In this document: positions 1 to 7,525 of the stretch, piece after piece
Layout: each line of letters begins with the position of its first letter
Numbering within the stretch: the stretch's first letter is position 1
Assembly: GCA_035541995.1 (NCBI GenBank)
Contig: DATKMG010000341.1
Coordinates: 1-10,497 of the forward strand
DNA from: DATKMG01 sp035541995
Lineage (GTDB): Bacteria > Acidobacteriota > Terriglobia > Versatilivoradales > Versatilivoraceae
DNA length: 10,497 bases
Direction: 5' to 3'
Notes under the pieces: model-generated
Told to the model about the DNA's origin: nothing
The model's input: the letters and a program-made list of their open reading frames with translations, nothing else
The model's database searches: none
Translations under genes and position numbers: made by a program

Positions 1-80
1 CACTTGATACCCATATTCTGCGACCCTTTTTTCACTTCTTTTCAAAACAACTCGTCCAGTCAGATTTTCTGATTCTCACG

Positions 81-1121
81 GTGAGATGGTGGTGTTTCCT
101 TCTCGCACCAGCCGCTATGTGGGCACAAAGTGCCTCCTTGCCGAAGGTAACCCTCTGGCCGCAGGATCGCACGGCAGCCATTTCCCTCACGTTCGATGAC
201 GGCACGCCGAGCCATCTTGACATAGTCGGCCCGATTCTGAAGAAGCACCATCTGAACGGAACATTCTATGTTGTGACCGGCAATGAGACGTGGCGCAGGC
301 GCCTTGACGACTGGCGACGCATGGCGGCGGAGGGAAACGAAATTGGCAGCCACACGGTACACCACCCGTGTTTGCTGCCACAGATCGAGCCTAATTCTCT
401 CGGTTACACTCCAGAAATGATGCGGGCGGAGGTAGGCGACAGTGCCCAGGATATCATCGCGCGCCTGGGAGTTCAGCGCGGCCTAACATTCGCCTACCCT
501 TGCGCAACGATGACCTTTGGACCTATCGCGGACCAGGTGCGCAACGAGGTGCGCTATTTGGGTTACGTGGCAGAGTTCTATTTTGCTGCGCGAGAGGATC
601 ACGGCGTGCCAATAAACCCCCCGGAATTGGGCCCACTGACCGTGCACGGCCTTGGGCGCACGGTAGGGAGAGATTTTTCTCAGCTTCTCGCGTTGATGGA
701 ACCCGCCGTGCAAACCCACCAGTGGGGTGTGATGACTTTTCATGGAGTGGGCGGCGACGAGCTCGCGGTGTCCAGAGAAGCCTTTGAAAATCTCGCTTCT
801 TATCTTGATCAGCACAACGAAATCTGGTGCGCAACCTTCGGAGATGCGATTCGCTACATTCAAGAGCGCAAAGCACTCGAGGTCCAGGCAACGGAAACGG
901 ACACTCGGCGGGTTCAATTCGCGCTTGGTTGGCCGTTGGACCCGAAGATCTACGACTTGCCCCTGACCCTCAAATGGGAATTGCCCCCAGACTGGACAGA
1001 TTGCCGTGCGGAGGCGGACGGCCGCCCACTGGTGCCTTCAATCTCCACAAGTTCGAGTCTGCGAGTGGCGCTTTTAGAGATTGCTCCGCGAACGAAGGTT
1101 TTGAGGTTTGAGGCCAGATGA
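81..1121 (+). CDS. Secreted polysaccharide deacetylase (NodB-homology, CE4-like)
   Basis: Predicted metal-dependent deacetylase removing acetyl groups from a polysaccharide outside the cytoplasm. The NodB fold is supported by motif 1 TFDDG (residues 37-41, Asp39 as candidate base and Asp40 as metal ligand), motif 2 SHTVHHP (90-96, His91 and His95 as ligands), motif 3 FAYPC (137-141) and a late TFHGVG motif (219-224, His221). A C-terminal region of about 90 residues (from about 258) looks like an added beta domain. With the GTG start at 81 the protein begins with a short signal peptide ending near Ala15-Ser17. No Shine-Dalgarno is visible there, and the frame stays open to the left edge, so a start outside the window is possible. 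It is followed after 245 bp by a beta-helix gene on the same strand. The family call is firm; the substrate is unknown, and chitin oligomers, xylan or another acetylated glycan all fit. Confidence 0.88.
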   Translation: MRWWCFLLAPAAMWAQSASLPKVTLWPQDRTAAISLTFDDGTPSHLDIVGPILKKHHLNGTFYVVTGNETWRRRLDDWRRMAAEGNEIGSHTVHHPCLLPQIEPNSLGYTPEMMRAEVGDSAQDIIARLGVQRGLTFAYPCATMTFGPIADQVRNEVRYLGYVAEFYFAAREDHGVPINPPELGPLTVHGLGRTVGRDFSQLLALMEPAVQTHQWGVMTFHGVGGDELAVSREAFENLASYLDQHNEIWCATFGDAIRYIQERKALEVQATETDTRRVQFALGWPLDPKIYDLPLTLKWELPPDWTDCRAEADGRPLVPSISTSSSLRVALLEIAPRTKVLRFEAR

Positions 1122-1139
1122 GGCGAGGGACTGGTTGTG

Positions 1140-1168
1140 CCTGAGCAAAGAATCCTTTTGAGCTCAGG
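1140..1168 (+). terminator. Stem-loop after the deacetylase gene, possible terminator
   Basis: CCTGAGC (1140-1146) pairs with GCTCAGG (1162-1168). Inside, AAAG (1147-1150) can pair with CTTT (1155-1158) around an AATC loop, leaving a TGA bulge. The structure lies 19 bases after the deacetylase stop. No T-tract follows, so a classical intrinsic terminator is not supported; it may be a processing or 3'-end stabilising hairpin. The rest of the 1122-1366 gap shows no gene. Confidence 0.35.
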
Positions 1169-1366
1169 ATGCAGCAGATTCGGGGGGGCGAACACGGCTG
1201 CAAGGTGGCGGAGGCTTTCAACCTTCACCCGCAAAGTCCTTTGACGCCAGCACTGCCGGGATAAGCGACCGCTGCGCGCGAGTCAGACGATTCCACTTGG
1301 TTATTGGACTTCAGCGGAAACGAGACAGTTGAGTGAAGATCGTCAAGCGGTAGAAGAAGAACTCCC

Positions 1367-2695
1367 ATGCAAGTCATGTTTCTGGCATTAGCCATCTTGT
1401 TCGTCTCGAGCACCTCGGCTAACACGTTTTATGTGGATGGCCAGAGGGGGCAAGACACCAATCCCGGAACGCGGAACGCACCCTGGAGAACCATCCAAAA
1501 GGCATCTGCCGCTTTGCAGCCTGGCGATACGGCACTGGTGTCGGAGGGCGAGTATCGAGAGCGAATTCATGTAACGTGCTCCGGTTCGGCAGGTAACCTC
1601 ATTACCTATCAAGCGGCCGGAAAGGTCGTCATGGAAGGATTCAAGATCACCGCTGACTATATTCGTGTAAAAGGATTTGAAATCACGAGCCAGATCAGAC
1701 TCATTGAGGAGAGCTACGGAGTGTACCTCCGAGGCCAGCACAACGAGGTCCTGGACAACACCATTCATGACATTTACCACGACGGGATCATGGTGGTGGG
1801 CGAGGGCGGCCCGCATTCTCCGCCCACCGCGTACAACGTGGTGAGAGGGAACCGGATCTATCGCGCCAGCAGTTCCGGCATCACCGTGGAGGGGGTGAAG
1901 AATCTCATCGAAGGGAACGACATCAGCCACATCATCCAATACCCTCCGGGCGGGCCGGCTTATGACGGTGCGGATGCGGACGGACTGCGGCCCTTCGGGA
2001 CGGGCCACATCTTTCGCAAGAACCGCGTACATGATATCCGGTCCGATGACCTGGGAAATCTCGATCCTCACATCGACTGCATTGAAACTTGGGGTCCGGC
2101 AACCGACATGCTCTTTGAGCAGAACGTTTGCGATGCCGAAGACACCGACTTTCTGCCCGTGCAAGGGGCGCAGATCGAAAATGGCTCCGGAGTGGTCAAT
2201 CACATTACCTTCCGAAACAACATTTTCATCAATGTCCGAGTGGGGATTCACGTGGAAAAGCTGGGAAGTACGGACATCACTTCGGTGGAAATGGTCAATA
2301 ACACGTTTTATAAGATTACCCACCAAGGCATTCTGCTTGAGGGTCCGTCGTCCGGCCGCGTGCAGAACAATGCCTTCTTCGACGTGGGCAGCCACAAGGA
2401 GAGCTACGTGGCCTTGGGCGCGGACTCCGAGGGCATGGTGATTGGCTACAATGCGCACGCCATGAGCGATGGTCGCCCGCCCGGCACGCTCGGGAGCCAT
2501 GCCCCTTATCCCCATGATCTCTGGGGAGTCGATCCGAAATTCGTGAATGTCATCGCTCGGGACTTGCGTCTTTTGCCGGACTCGCCGCTGGTGGATGCAG
2601 GCGTCGCGCTGAAGGACGTTACAGTAGACATTCGGGGGGTGCCGCGCCCTCAGGGACCAGGCTATGATGTGGGCGCGTACGAGTTCAATCCCTAG
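1367..2695 (+). CDS. Secreted right-handed parallel beta-helix protein, possible polysaccharide lyase or hydrolase
   Basis: The 442-residue protein starts with a signal peptide (1-18, cleavage after STSA). Next comes the typical start of DUF1565/PL-like beta-helix proteins: FYVDG, a GxDTNPGT turn and APWRTIQKA (21-46), then PGDTALVSEGEYRE. The middle is built of short coils rich in N-x-I/V and GI-V patterns (for example NEVLDNTIHDIYHDGIMV), as expected for a solenoid. An HIDCIETWG segment (235-243) supplies acidic and histidine residues on one face and could be part of an active or calcium-binding site. The C-terminus (LLPDSPLVDAG to DVGAYEF) resembles the choice-of-anchor Q ending of secreted beta-helix proteins. 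The fold is clear but the chemistry is not: it could be a lyase, a hydrolase or an epimerase-like protein. Between a deacetylase and a GH30 gene, a role in polysaccharide breakdown is likely. The ATG has a purine-rich stretch (AGAAGAA) just upstream. Confidence 0.85.
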   Translation: MQVMFLALAILFVSSTSANTFYVDGQRGQDTNPGTRNAPWRTIQKASAALQPGDTALVSEGEYRERIHVTCSGSAGNLITYQAAGKVVMEGFKITADYIRVKGFEITSQIRLIEESYGVYLRGQHNEVLDNTIHDIYHDGIMVVGEGGPHSPPTAYNVVRGNRIYRASSSGITVEGVKNLIEGNDISHIIQYPPGGPAYDGADADGLRPFGTGHIFRKNRVHDIRSDDLGNLDPHIDCIETWGPATDMLFEQNVCDAEDTDFLPVQGAQIENGSGVVNHITFRNNIFINVRVGIHVEKLGSTDITSVEMVNNTFYKITHQGILLEGPSSGRVQNNAFFDVGSHKESYVALGADSEGMVIGYNAHAMSDGRPPGTLGSHAPYPHDLWGVDPKFVNVIARDLRLLPDSPLVDAGVALKDVTVDIRGVPRPQGPGYDVGAYEFNP

Positions 2696-2772
2696 GCCGG
2701 CCCAAGCGCAAGTCGGTATGAGGGTGTTTACAAACGTGCTGAGATTTTCCCATGACCTTATTAGGTCGCCAC

Positions 2773-2900
2773 GGGGGATGAAAAGGTATCCGATTCCCCC
2801 TTTGAAGACGGTTTTCTCGGTAAAGGGACAACCCCCCGGCAGCTAAGGCTGCCGACCCCCTTTACTAAGGGTGATTTTCATGAAAGATGAAAACCGGTTT
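2773..2900. repeat. Cluster of inverted repeats ahead of the first GH30 gene
   Basis: The 260-bp gap 2696-2955 holds no gene but several inverted repeats. GGGGGA (2773-2778) pairs with TCCCCC (2795-2800). GTAAAGGG (2820-2827) pairs with CCCTTTAC (2858-2865) and encloses a perfect inner hairpin, GGCAGC/GCTGCC with a TAAG loop (2838-2853). TTTTCAT (2875-2881) pairs with ATGAAAA (2887-2893). AAACCGGTTT (2891-2900) is a perfect palindrome. The pyrimidine-rich, nested layout resembles a REP- or MITE-like intergenic element. A transcribed leader structure or terminator for the preceding beta-helix gene is the alternative. Confidence 0.45.
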
Positions 2901-2942
2901 TGGATCCTTTCCGGACTAACGCCACGAAGCTGTAATTGTAAT

Positions 2943-2950
2943 GAGGGAAG
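2943..2950 (+). promoter_or_regulatory. Ribosome binding site deciding the GH30 start
   Basis: GAGGGAAG ends five bases before the ATG at 2956. An earlier in-frame ATG at 2941 has no Shine-Dalgarno and overlaps this site, so 2956 is the better start. Confidence 0.7.
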
Positions 2951-2955
2951 CAACC

Positions 2956-4527
2956 ATGAAACTGCTGGCGTTCAAATCGGGCCGCGGGTTTTTCCTACGG
3001 AAAGCACTAAGGTGGCTGTTTGGGGGATTTCTGGCGTGCTTGGGGACTGCCTCCGCGCTTGGGCAGGAAGTAAAGATCTACGTATCCTCCCAGGCCGGCG
3101 ACCGTCTTACATTGAAGAGGCCCGTCCGGTTTGAACAGCTAAAGCCCACCACTGTCCCCGTTTTTCACATTTTGACCGGAAATATGCTCCAGAAGATGGT
3201 GGGATTCGGGGCCTCGTTTCTTGAAGCCGGGATGGTCTGTCTGAACGATCTCCCCCAGCGAGAGCAGGAAGCCGTTCTGAAGGCTTTGTTCGATCCCGAA
3301 CAAGGCGTGGGTTTCTCGGCAATGAAGACTCCTCTGGCCGGCACCGATTTCATGTCGGCAGGACCTTACTACACCTACGACGATATGCCGGGCGACGTGG
3401 AGATGAAGCATTTCTCCATCCAGCGGGACCTGGGACCGAACGGGCTCATCACGTACATCAAACGCGCCCGGCGCTATGGGAAATTCGTACTCCAGGCCCC
3501 CATGGATTACCCGCCCGATTGGATGCTGCTTGACGCGGAGAAGAACCAGGACGTCGACCCCAAGTACTACGACTCGCTGGCCCTCTACTACCTGCGCTAC
3601 GTCCAGGAGTACCAGAAGCAGGGCGTGTTTGTTGACTACGTCAGCCTGTTTAACGAACCTCGCAATGATGACGGAGGCTATACCAAGATAAATTACAAGG
3701 AGATTCTAGACCTGCTCAAGAATCATGTGGGTCCGCTGTTCAAGAAGGCGAATGTGGAAAACCAGCTCATGTTGAGCGAAGCTCCAGTCCGGCTGGAAGC
3801 TTATAAGTATTATCCCGTGGTACTCAACGACCCGCAGGCGCGGCAATACATCCGCGAGTTGCCTTACCATGGGTATGATTTTTTGAAAGGCCCGGAAAAT
3901 TTCGACAAGCTGGCAGCGCTGCATCAGGCCCAGCAGGACCTGCGCCTGTGGATGACGGAAGTGTGCCATGCCTACGAAGCGGGGACGCCGCGCACCATGC
4001 CCATACCGAACTACACCTGGGAGGACGGGACCTTTTGGGGGAGTATGATCGTGTCGGACATTGAAGCGGGAGCTTCGGCGTGGATTTATTGGAATATGAT
4101 TCTAGACGAGCGCGGTGGGCCATGGTTGGTTTCCCCCGTGCATCGCGATCCGGATCCCAACGCGCAGCATCCGGTGGTGGTTATCAACCGGGAGACCAAG
4201 AAGGTGACCTACACGGGGCTGTATTACTATCTGGGGCATTTCAGCAAGTTCGTGCGGCCGGGAGCGGTGCGGGTTCTGATGGAAGGAAAATATCCTGGGA
4301 TTCGCGGCCTGGCTTTTCTCTCCCCCGAGGTGAAGGGTGGCTGGCATTGGGTGGTGGAACTGATGAACGATTGCCCGACGGACGCGCAGGTGCAGGTGGA
4401 CTTTGAGCTGAACACGGTCCGCCGCTCCCTGCAACTGAAGCTGCCCGCGGTTTCGATTATGACAGCGGTTTGGAAACCCCTCCCCAATACAGTCGGGAAT
4501 ATGCCAGTCGAATCAAAAATCGAGTAG
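2956..4527 (+). CDS. Secreted GH30-family glycoside hydrolase (paralogue 1)
   Basis: Predicted retaining glycoside hydrolase of 523 residues with a long basic signal peptide (1-36, cleavage ALG|Q, mature start QEV). GH30 features appear in order: a KMVGFGASFLEAG strand (about 80-92), TPLAGTDF followed by YYTYDDMPGD, and PMDYPPDWML in the place of the family's SPWSPPAWM. Then come FNEP with the acid/base candidate Glu234, WMTEV with the nucleophile candidate Glu335, and AGASAWIYWNMILDERGGP near the barrel end. The C-terminal part (about 400 on) fits the GH30 beta-sandwich. The usual QNEP is FNEP here. Known GH30 activities include glucosylceramidase, beta-1,6-glucanase, beta-xylosidase and xylanase; the sequence does not choose between them. 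The gene runs 15 bp into the oppositely oriented transporter gene. A paralogue lies at 6052-7512 in inverted orientation, and a 106-bp tract is nearly identical between the two. Confidence 0.88.
   Translation: MKLLAFKSGRGFFLRKALRWLFGGFLACLGTASALGQEVKIYVSSQAGDRLTLKRPVRFEQLKPTTVPVFHILTGNMLQKMVGFGASFLEAGMVCLNDLPQREQEAVLKALFDPEQGVGFSAMKTPLAGTDFMSAGPYYTYDDMPGDVEMKHFSIQRDLGPNGLITYIKRARRYGKFVLQAPMDYPPDWMLLDAEKNQDVDPKYYDSLALYYLRYVQEYQKQGVFVDYVSLFNEPRNDDGGYTKINYKEILDLLKNHVGPLFKKANVENQLMLSEAPVRLEAYKYYPVVLNDPQARQYIRELPYHGYDFLKGPENFDKLAALHQAQQDLRLWMTEVCHAYEAGTPRTMPIPNYTWEDGTFWGSMIVSDIEAGASAWIYWNMILDERGGPWLVSPVHRDPDPNAQHPVVVINRETKKVTYTGLYYYLGHFSKFVRPGAVRVLMEGKYPGIRGLAFLSPEVKGGWHWVVELMNDCPTDAQVQVDFELNTVRRSLQLKLPAVSIMTAVWKPLPNTVGNMPVESKIE
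3541..3646 (+). repeat. Near-identical tract shared with the second GH30 gene (copy 1)
   Basis: This 106-bp stretch encodes KNQDVDPKYYD to DYVS, just before the acid/base FNEP motif. It matches the reverse complement of 6846-6951 with three mismatches by eye: two in the adjacent codons GAC TCG against GAT GCG, and one synonymous TAC/TAT. The segments immediately before and after differ at many synonymous sites, so protein constraint alone does not explain the identity. Confidence 0.85.
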
Positions 4528-5832
4528 CACACCCGTTGGGTCCGGGCGCCTGGAGGCGCGGACAAGGTAAACAAAAACCGCGGTCGCTACACAGGGAATC
4601 ACCGACGCCGCAATCACGATGGGCTGGAAAGAGAAGCGGTCGCTAATGCGTCCGATCAAGTACGTGGAGATCAGTGTCCCGATGCCCGCGCCAGTTCCTC
4701 CCAGTCCGCTGACCGAAGCCACGGCGCGAGTCTGGAAAGCATCGGCCGGCAACGAGAGAAACATAGTCGAACAAGCCGAGTAAGCCAGGGAGGCGTAACC
4801 GAAAAGACCCACGAGCAGGGCGTAGTTCGAGGTAAACGCCGCTCCAATGAGGACGAGCATGCTCGGTCCGAAAATGAGCAGGACACTGCGTCGCGAGCGG
4901 CCCACGGGCCAACCGCGAGAAATCCAAAAACTCGACAGAGCGCCTCCGACAAAGTTTCCGAGGTCCGCCGCCACGAAAGGCAACCAGAACCCCAGGATGC
5001 TCCGCTCGAGGTTAAACCCTCTGCTCACCAGATAGATCGCGAACCACTCCGACATGAGATACCAATAAGGGTCCAGGAGGAAGCGCCCCAGGACGATCCC
5101 CCATGTCTGGCGGTAGCGCAGCAATCGGCCCCAGCCAACGGAGGCGGGCCCTCCCGAAGTTGCGATACAGCGCTGCCGTCCCTGTTGAATGTAGGCAAGC
5201 TCCTCGGCAGAGAGGCGAGGGTGAAGATCGGGGGAATGGTACAGGGATCGCCATACAAGGAGCCACAGGAACCCCAGCGAACCAGTGATCAAGAAGACAA
5301 GGCGCCAACTCTGGAAAGTCCGGTAAGCGAAAAGCACGATAAATGGCGCGAGGGCGCCGCCTACCGAGGAACCGCTGTCAAATAAGGCCACAGCCCAGCC
5401 GCGCTCTTTGTCAGGAAACCATTCCGAGACGGCTTTGGTTGCCCCCGGCCAGTTGGGCCCTTCGCCGACTCCCAAGAGGAATCGAAATATGCCGAAGCTT
5501 CGCAGACCCTGGGCCGTAGAGGTCAGCGCCGCCACCAGGGAATAAAACGCCACGGTGAAGGAAAGCCCCTTGCGAGTCCCCAACCTGTCCAAAATTCGCC
5601 CGCCTACAGCCTGCATCATCGTGTAGGCAACGCGAAACGCTATCAGGATCAGGGCAAAATCGGTGTTGGTCCAACCATGCTCAGCTTTCAGGATGGGCGC
5701 CAGCACGTTCAGGGATTGCCTGTCAATGAAGTTGATCACGGTTGACGCAAAGAGGACTCCACCAATCCACCAGCGAAGCTGTTTGATCGGGCGAAGCCTT
5801 CGCATCCCGTATTCATCTCGAGGAGGATTCAT
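4513..5832 (-). CDS. MFS transporter, anion:cation symporter (sugar-acid/hexuronate-type)
   Basis: Integral inner-membrane transporter of 439 residues from the ATG at 5832, with about 12 hydrophobic segments. Family marks are NFIDRQSLNVLAP in helix 1 (34-46), MFS motif A as GGRILDRLGTRKG (77-89), and the ACS-type signature RFLLGVGEGPNWPGATKAVSEWFPDKERG (117-145). A second motif-A-like GRISDRF lies in the C-terminal half. ACS members such as ExuT and GudP import hexuronates or sugar acids with protons, so uptake of an acidic sugar is likely here but unproven. The frame extends upstream to an ATG at 5997, but that extension translates a palindromic repeat and is arginine-rich, so I reject it. 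Met10 (5805) is another possible start; neither candidate has a clear Shine-Dalgarno. It is likely co-oriented with the GH30 gene upstream, from which a 219-bp gap with a repeat separates it. Confidence 0.87.
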   Translation of the reverse strand: MNPPRDEYGMRRLRPIKQLRWWIGGVLFASTVINFIDRQSLNVLAPILKAEHGWTNTDFALILIAFRVAYTMMQAVGGRILDRLGTRKGLSFTVAFYSLVAALTSTAQGLRSFGIFRFLLGVGEGPNWPGATKAVSEWFPDKERGWAVALFDSGSSVGGALAPFIVLFAYRTFQSWRLVFLITGSLGFLWLLVWRSLYHSPDLHPRLSAEELAYIQQGRQRCIATSGGPASVGWGRLLRYRQTWGIVLGRFLLDPYWYLMSEWFAIYLVSRGFNLERSILGFWLPFVAADLGNFVGGALSSFWISRGWPVGRSRRSVLLIFGPSMLVLIGAAFTSNYALLVGLFGYASLAYSACSTMFLSLPADAFQTRAVASVSGLGGTGAGIGTLISTYLIGRISDRFSFQPIVIAASVIPCVATAVFVYLVRASRRPDPTGVLLDF

Positions 5833-5887
5833 TGGACTGAGTGATATCAGGAATTCCCCGGGCCAGGTTTCACAAGTCAGGCCCAAG

Positions 5888-6024
5888 CTAGTTTCTGCCC
5901 CGAAACGCCATTGGGTGGAGCGGGCGCTCCGCGCACGCTTAATGAACGCGCGCCGGAGCGCGCGTTCCACCAGCATTCTTGGATGAGGAGTATTCAATAA
6001 AGCCAGTTACGCGACAGAAACTAG
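5888..6024. repeat. Nested palindromic element between GH30-2 and the transporter gene
   Basis: Outer arms CTAGTTTCTG (5888-5897) and CAGAAACTAG (6015-6024) are perfect inverted copies. They enclose a GC-rich inner inverted repeat with arms 5914-5931 and 5954-5971 that match at 16 of 18 positions. Each inner arm is partly self-complementary (GGAGCG GG CGCTCC), so several hairpins are possible. It fills most of the 5833-6051 gap. It is probably a REP- or MITE-like mobile or structural element; mRNA processing or partial termination between the two minus-strand genes is an alternative role. Confidence 0.7.
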
Positions 6025-6051
6025 CCCAGTGCTTCAGGGTCATGCACCGCT

Positions 6052-7512
6052 TCAATCAGTGGTTTTCCACAAACACGTGGTGATCGACAGCGGCGATAAG
6101 GCCATCCCGAGGGCTTTTCCTCGCCAACGCAGTTCTGTCCCGACCTGGCGAGTCTGGCTATTCAAAACCTCGGCGACCATTTGTCCCGTCGGTGATTTAA
6201 AGGCGATGCAGCGAACTCCCTCCGCCGCTCCTTCCGTTCGGATCCGATAGGCGCCCGGTCTCACGAACTTGCTGAAATGGGCAAGGTAGTAATAAAGAGC
6301 CGTGTACGTCACCTGCTTCGTCTTGCGGTTGATGACGATCACCGGGTGCTGGTAATTGTCGGGGCCGTCGCCGTGGACTTCGGAAAGCAGATACGGGCCG
6401 CCTTTTTCATCTAGGATCATGTTCCAATAGATCCAGGCGGAAGCTCCGGCTTCCAGATCGGAGAAAATCTGGGATCCCCAGAAATCCCCATCCTCATAGT
6501 CGTAGCGGGGAAGAGGCTGGCTGCGCGGAGTATCCGTGCCATAGGAGTGATCCACTTCCGTCATCCAAAACGGGAGGTCCGGATAGCGTTCGCGCAGGGC
6601 TGCGATCTTGTGGTAGTCCTTGAATTCGTATCCGTGATACGAAATGCTGCGGACGTACTTCCGGACGGTGGGATCATCGAGAATGACCGGCAGGCTTTTT
6701 GCAGCGTCCCCCCGATTCCCAAAGTCGCACACCTGGATTTTGGTCTCGACATGCTCTTTCGCGAAGAGGGGGCCTAAATGCTGCCGAATCAGATCACGAA
6801 TCTTCTCCGCAGGAATCTTCATATAGACTCCGGGTTCGTTGAACGGGCTGACGTAGTCAACAAACACGCCCTGCTTCTGGTACTCCTGGACGTAGCGCAG
6901 GTAATAGAGGGCCAGCGCATCGTAGTACTTGGGGTCGACGTCCTGGTTCTTTTGAAGGTCCATGAGCATCCAGTCCGGCGGATAGTCCATGGGCGCCTGG
7001 AGGACGAAGTTGCCATATTCGTGGGCACGCTTGATATAGGGAATCAAACCCGTGGGTTCGAGATCACGCGCGATGGAGAAGTGCAGGAGCTTCTGGTCGC
7101 CCGGCACATCGTCGTAAGAGTAGAATGGACCCGCGGACTGAAAATCCGTGGCCCCGATGGCGGTCTTCATGGCGGAAAATCCGGCTCCTTGCCGGGCATC
7201 GAACAGCGCCCGCAGGACGGCCGCCTGTGCTGAAGCGTCCAGGCTTTGGAGGCAGACCGATCCGGCTTCGAGGAACGAGGCTCCGAACCCGTCGATCTTC
7301 TGGTGTGCGGTTGTGTCGTCCAGGCGAAACCCTGACTCAAGACGGGCAGACTTCTCAACGAAATGCAGCGGAGACTTGGGGGCCAGTCGGTCACCTGCCT
7401 TCGATGTCACGTAGACGGCTACTTCCTGGCCGATTGCTGGAAAGCCAAGACTCGAACCCAGGGTAAACAAGATTAAATGCAGCACCTTCCAGTAAATCCC
7501 GTGTGAGATCAC
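6052..7512 (-). CDS. Secreted GH30-family glycoside hydrolase (paralogue 2)
   Basis: Second predicted retaining GH30 enzyme, 486 residues, starting at a GTG (7512). The signal peptide covers residues 1-28 (cleavage AIG|Q), giving the same mature QEV start as paralogue 1. Shared landmarks are KIDGFGASFLEAG, IGATDFQSAGPFYSYDDVPGD, PMDYPPDWML, FNEP (acid/base candidate Glu226), WMTEVDHSYG (nucleophile candidate Glu319), AGASAWIYWNMILDEKGGP and HFSKFVRPGAYR. It is shorter than paralogue 1 because of a shorter signal peptide, smaller loops after NEP and before the nucleophile, and a trimmed C-terminus, so substrate preference may differ. It lies upstream of the sugar-acid-type transporter on the same strand (219-bp gap), consistent with making the imported product. 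Synonymous codons differ widely from paralogue 1 except in one 106-bp tract. The family call is strong; activity on a defined polymer is not deducible. Confidence 0.88.
   Translation of the reverse strand: MISHGIYWKVLHLILFTLGSSLGFPAIGQEVAVYVTSKAGDRLAPKSPLHFVEKSARLESGFRLDDTTAHQKIDGFGASFLEAGSVCLQSLDASAQAAVLRALFDARQGAGFSAMKTAIGATDFQSAGPFYSYDDVPGDQKLLHFSIARDLEPTGLIPYIKRAHEYGNFVLQAPMDYPPDWMLMDLQKNQDVDPKYYDALALYYLRYVQEYQKQGVFVDYVSPFNEPGVYMKIPAEKIRDLIRQHLGPLFAKEHVETKIQVCDFGNRGDAAKSLPVILDDPTVRKYVRSISYHGYEFKDYHKIAALRERYPDLPFWMTEVDHSYGTDTPRSQPLPRYDYEDGDFWGSQIFSDLEAGASAWIYWNMILDEKGGPYLLSEVHGDGPDNYQHPVIVINRKTKQVTYTALYYYLAHFSKFVRPGAYRIRTEGAAEGVRCIAFKSPTGQMVAEVLNSQTRQVGTELRWRGKALGMALSPLSITTCLWKTTD
6846..6951 (-). 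repeat. Near-identical tract shared with the first GH30 gene (copy 2)
   Basis: Inverted partner of 3541-3646 (103 of 106 positions match by eye). It sits in the same place of the protein, ending just before the FNEP acid/base motif. Confidence 0.85.
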
Positions 7513-7517
7513 GGATT

Positions 7518-7525
7518 CCTTCCTT
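7518..7525 (-). promoter_or_regulatory. Ribosome binding site of GH30 paralogue 2
   Basis: AAGGAAGG on the minus strand lies five bases before the GTG at 7512 and supports this non-ATG start. Confidence 0.65.

Noticed and set aside
1388..2515. Minus-strand open frame of 375 codons opposite the beta-helix gene
   Set aside because: It is the antisense shadow of a clear secreted beta-helix protein; its His/Val-rich translation has no recognisable fold.
2941..2955. Earlier ATG for GH30 paralogue 1
   Set aside because: No Shine-Dalgarno precedes it, whereas GAGGGAAG is well placed for the ATG at 2956.
5833..5997. N-terminal extension of the transporter frame from ATG 5997
   Set aside because: It translates a palindromic repeat into an Arg/Ala-rich tail with no family match; ACS transporters start shortly before helix 1, as with ATG 5832.
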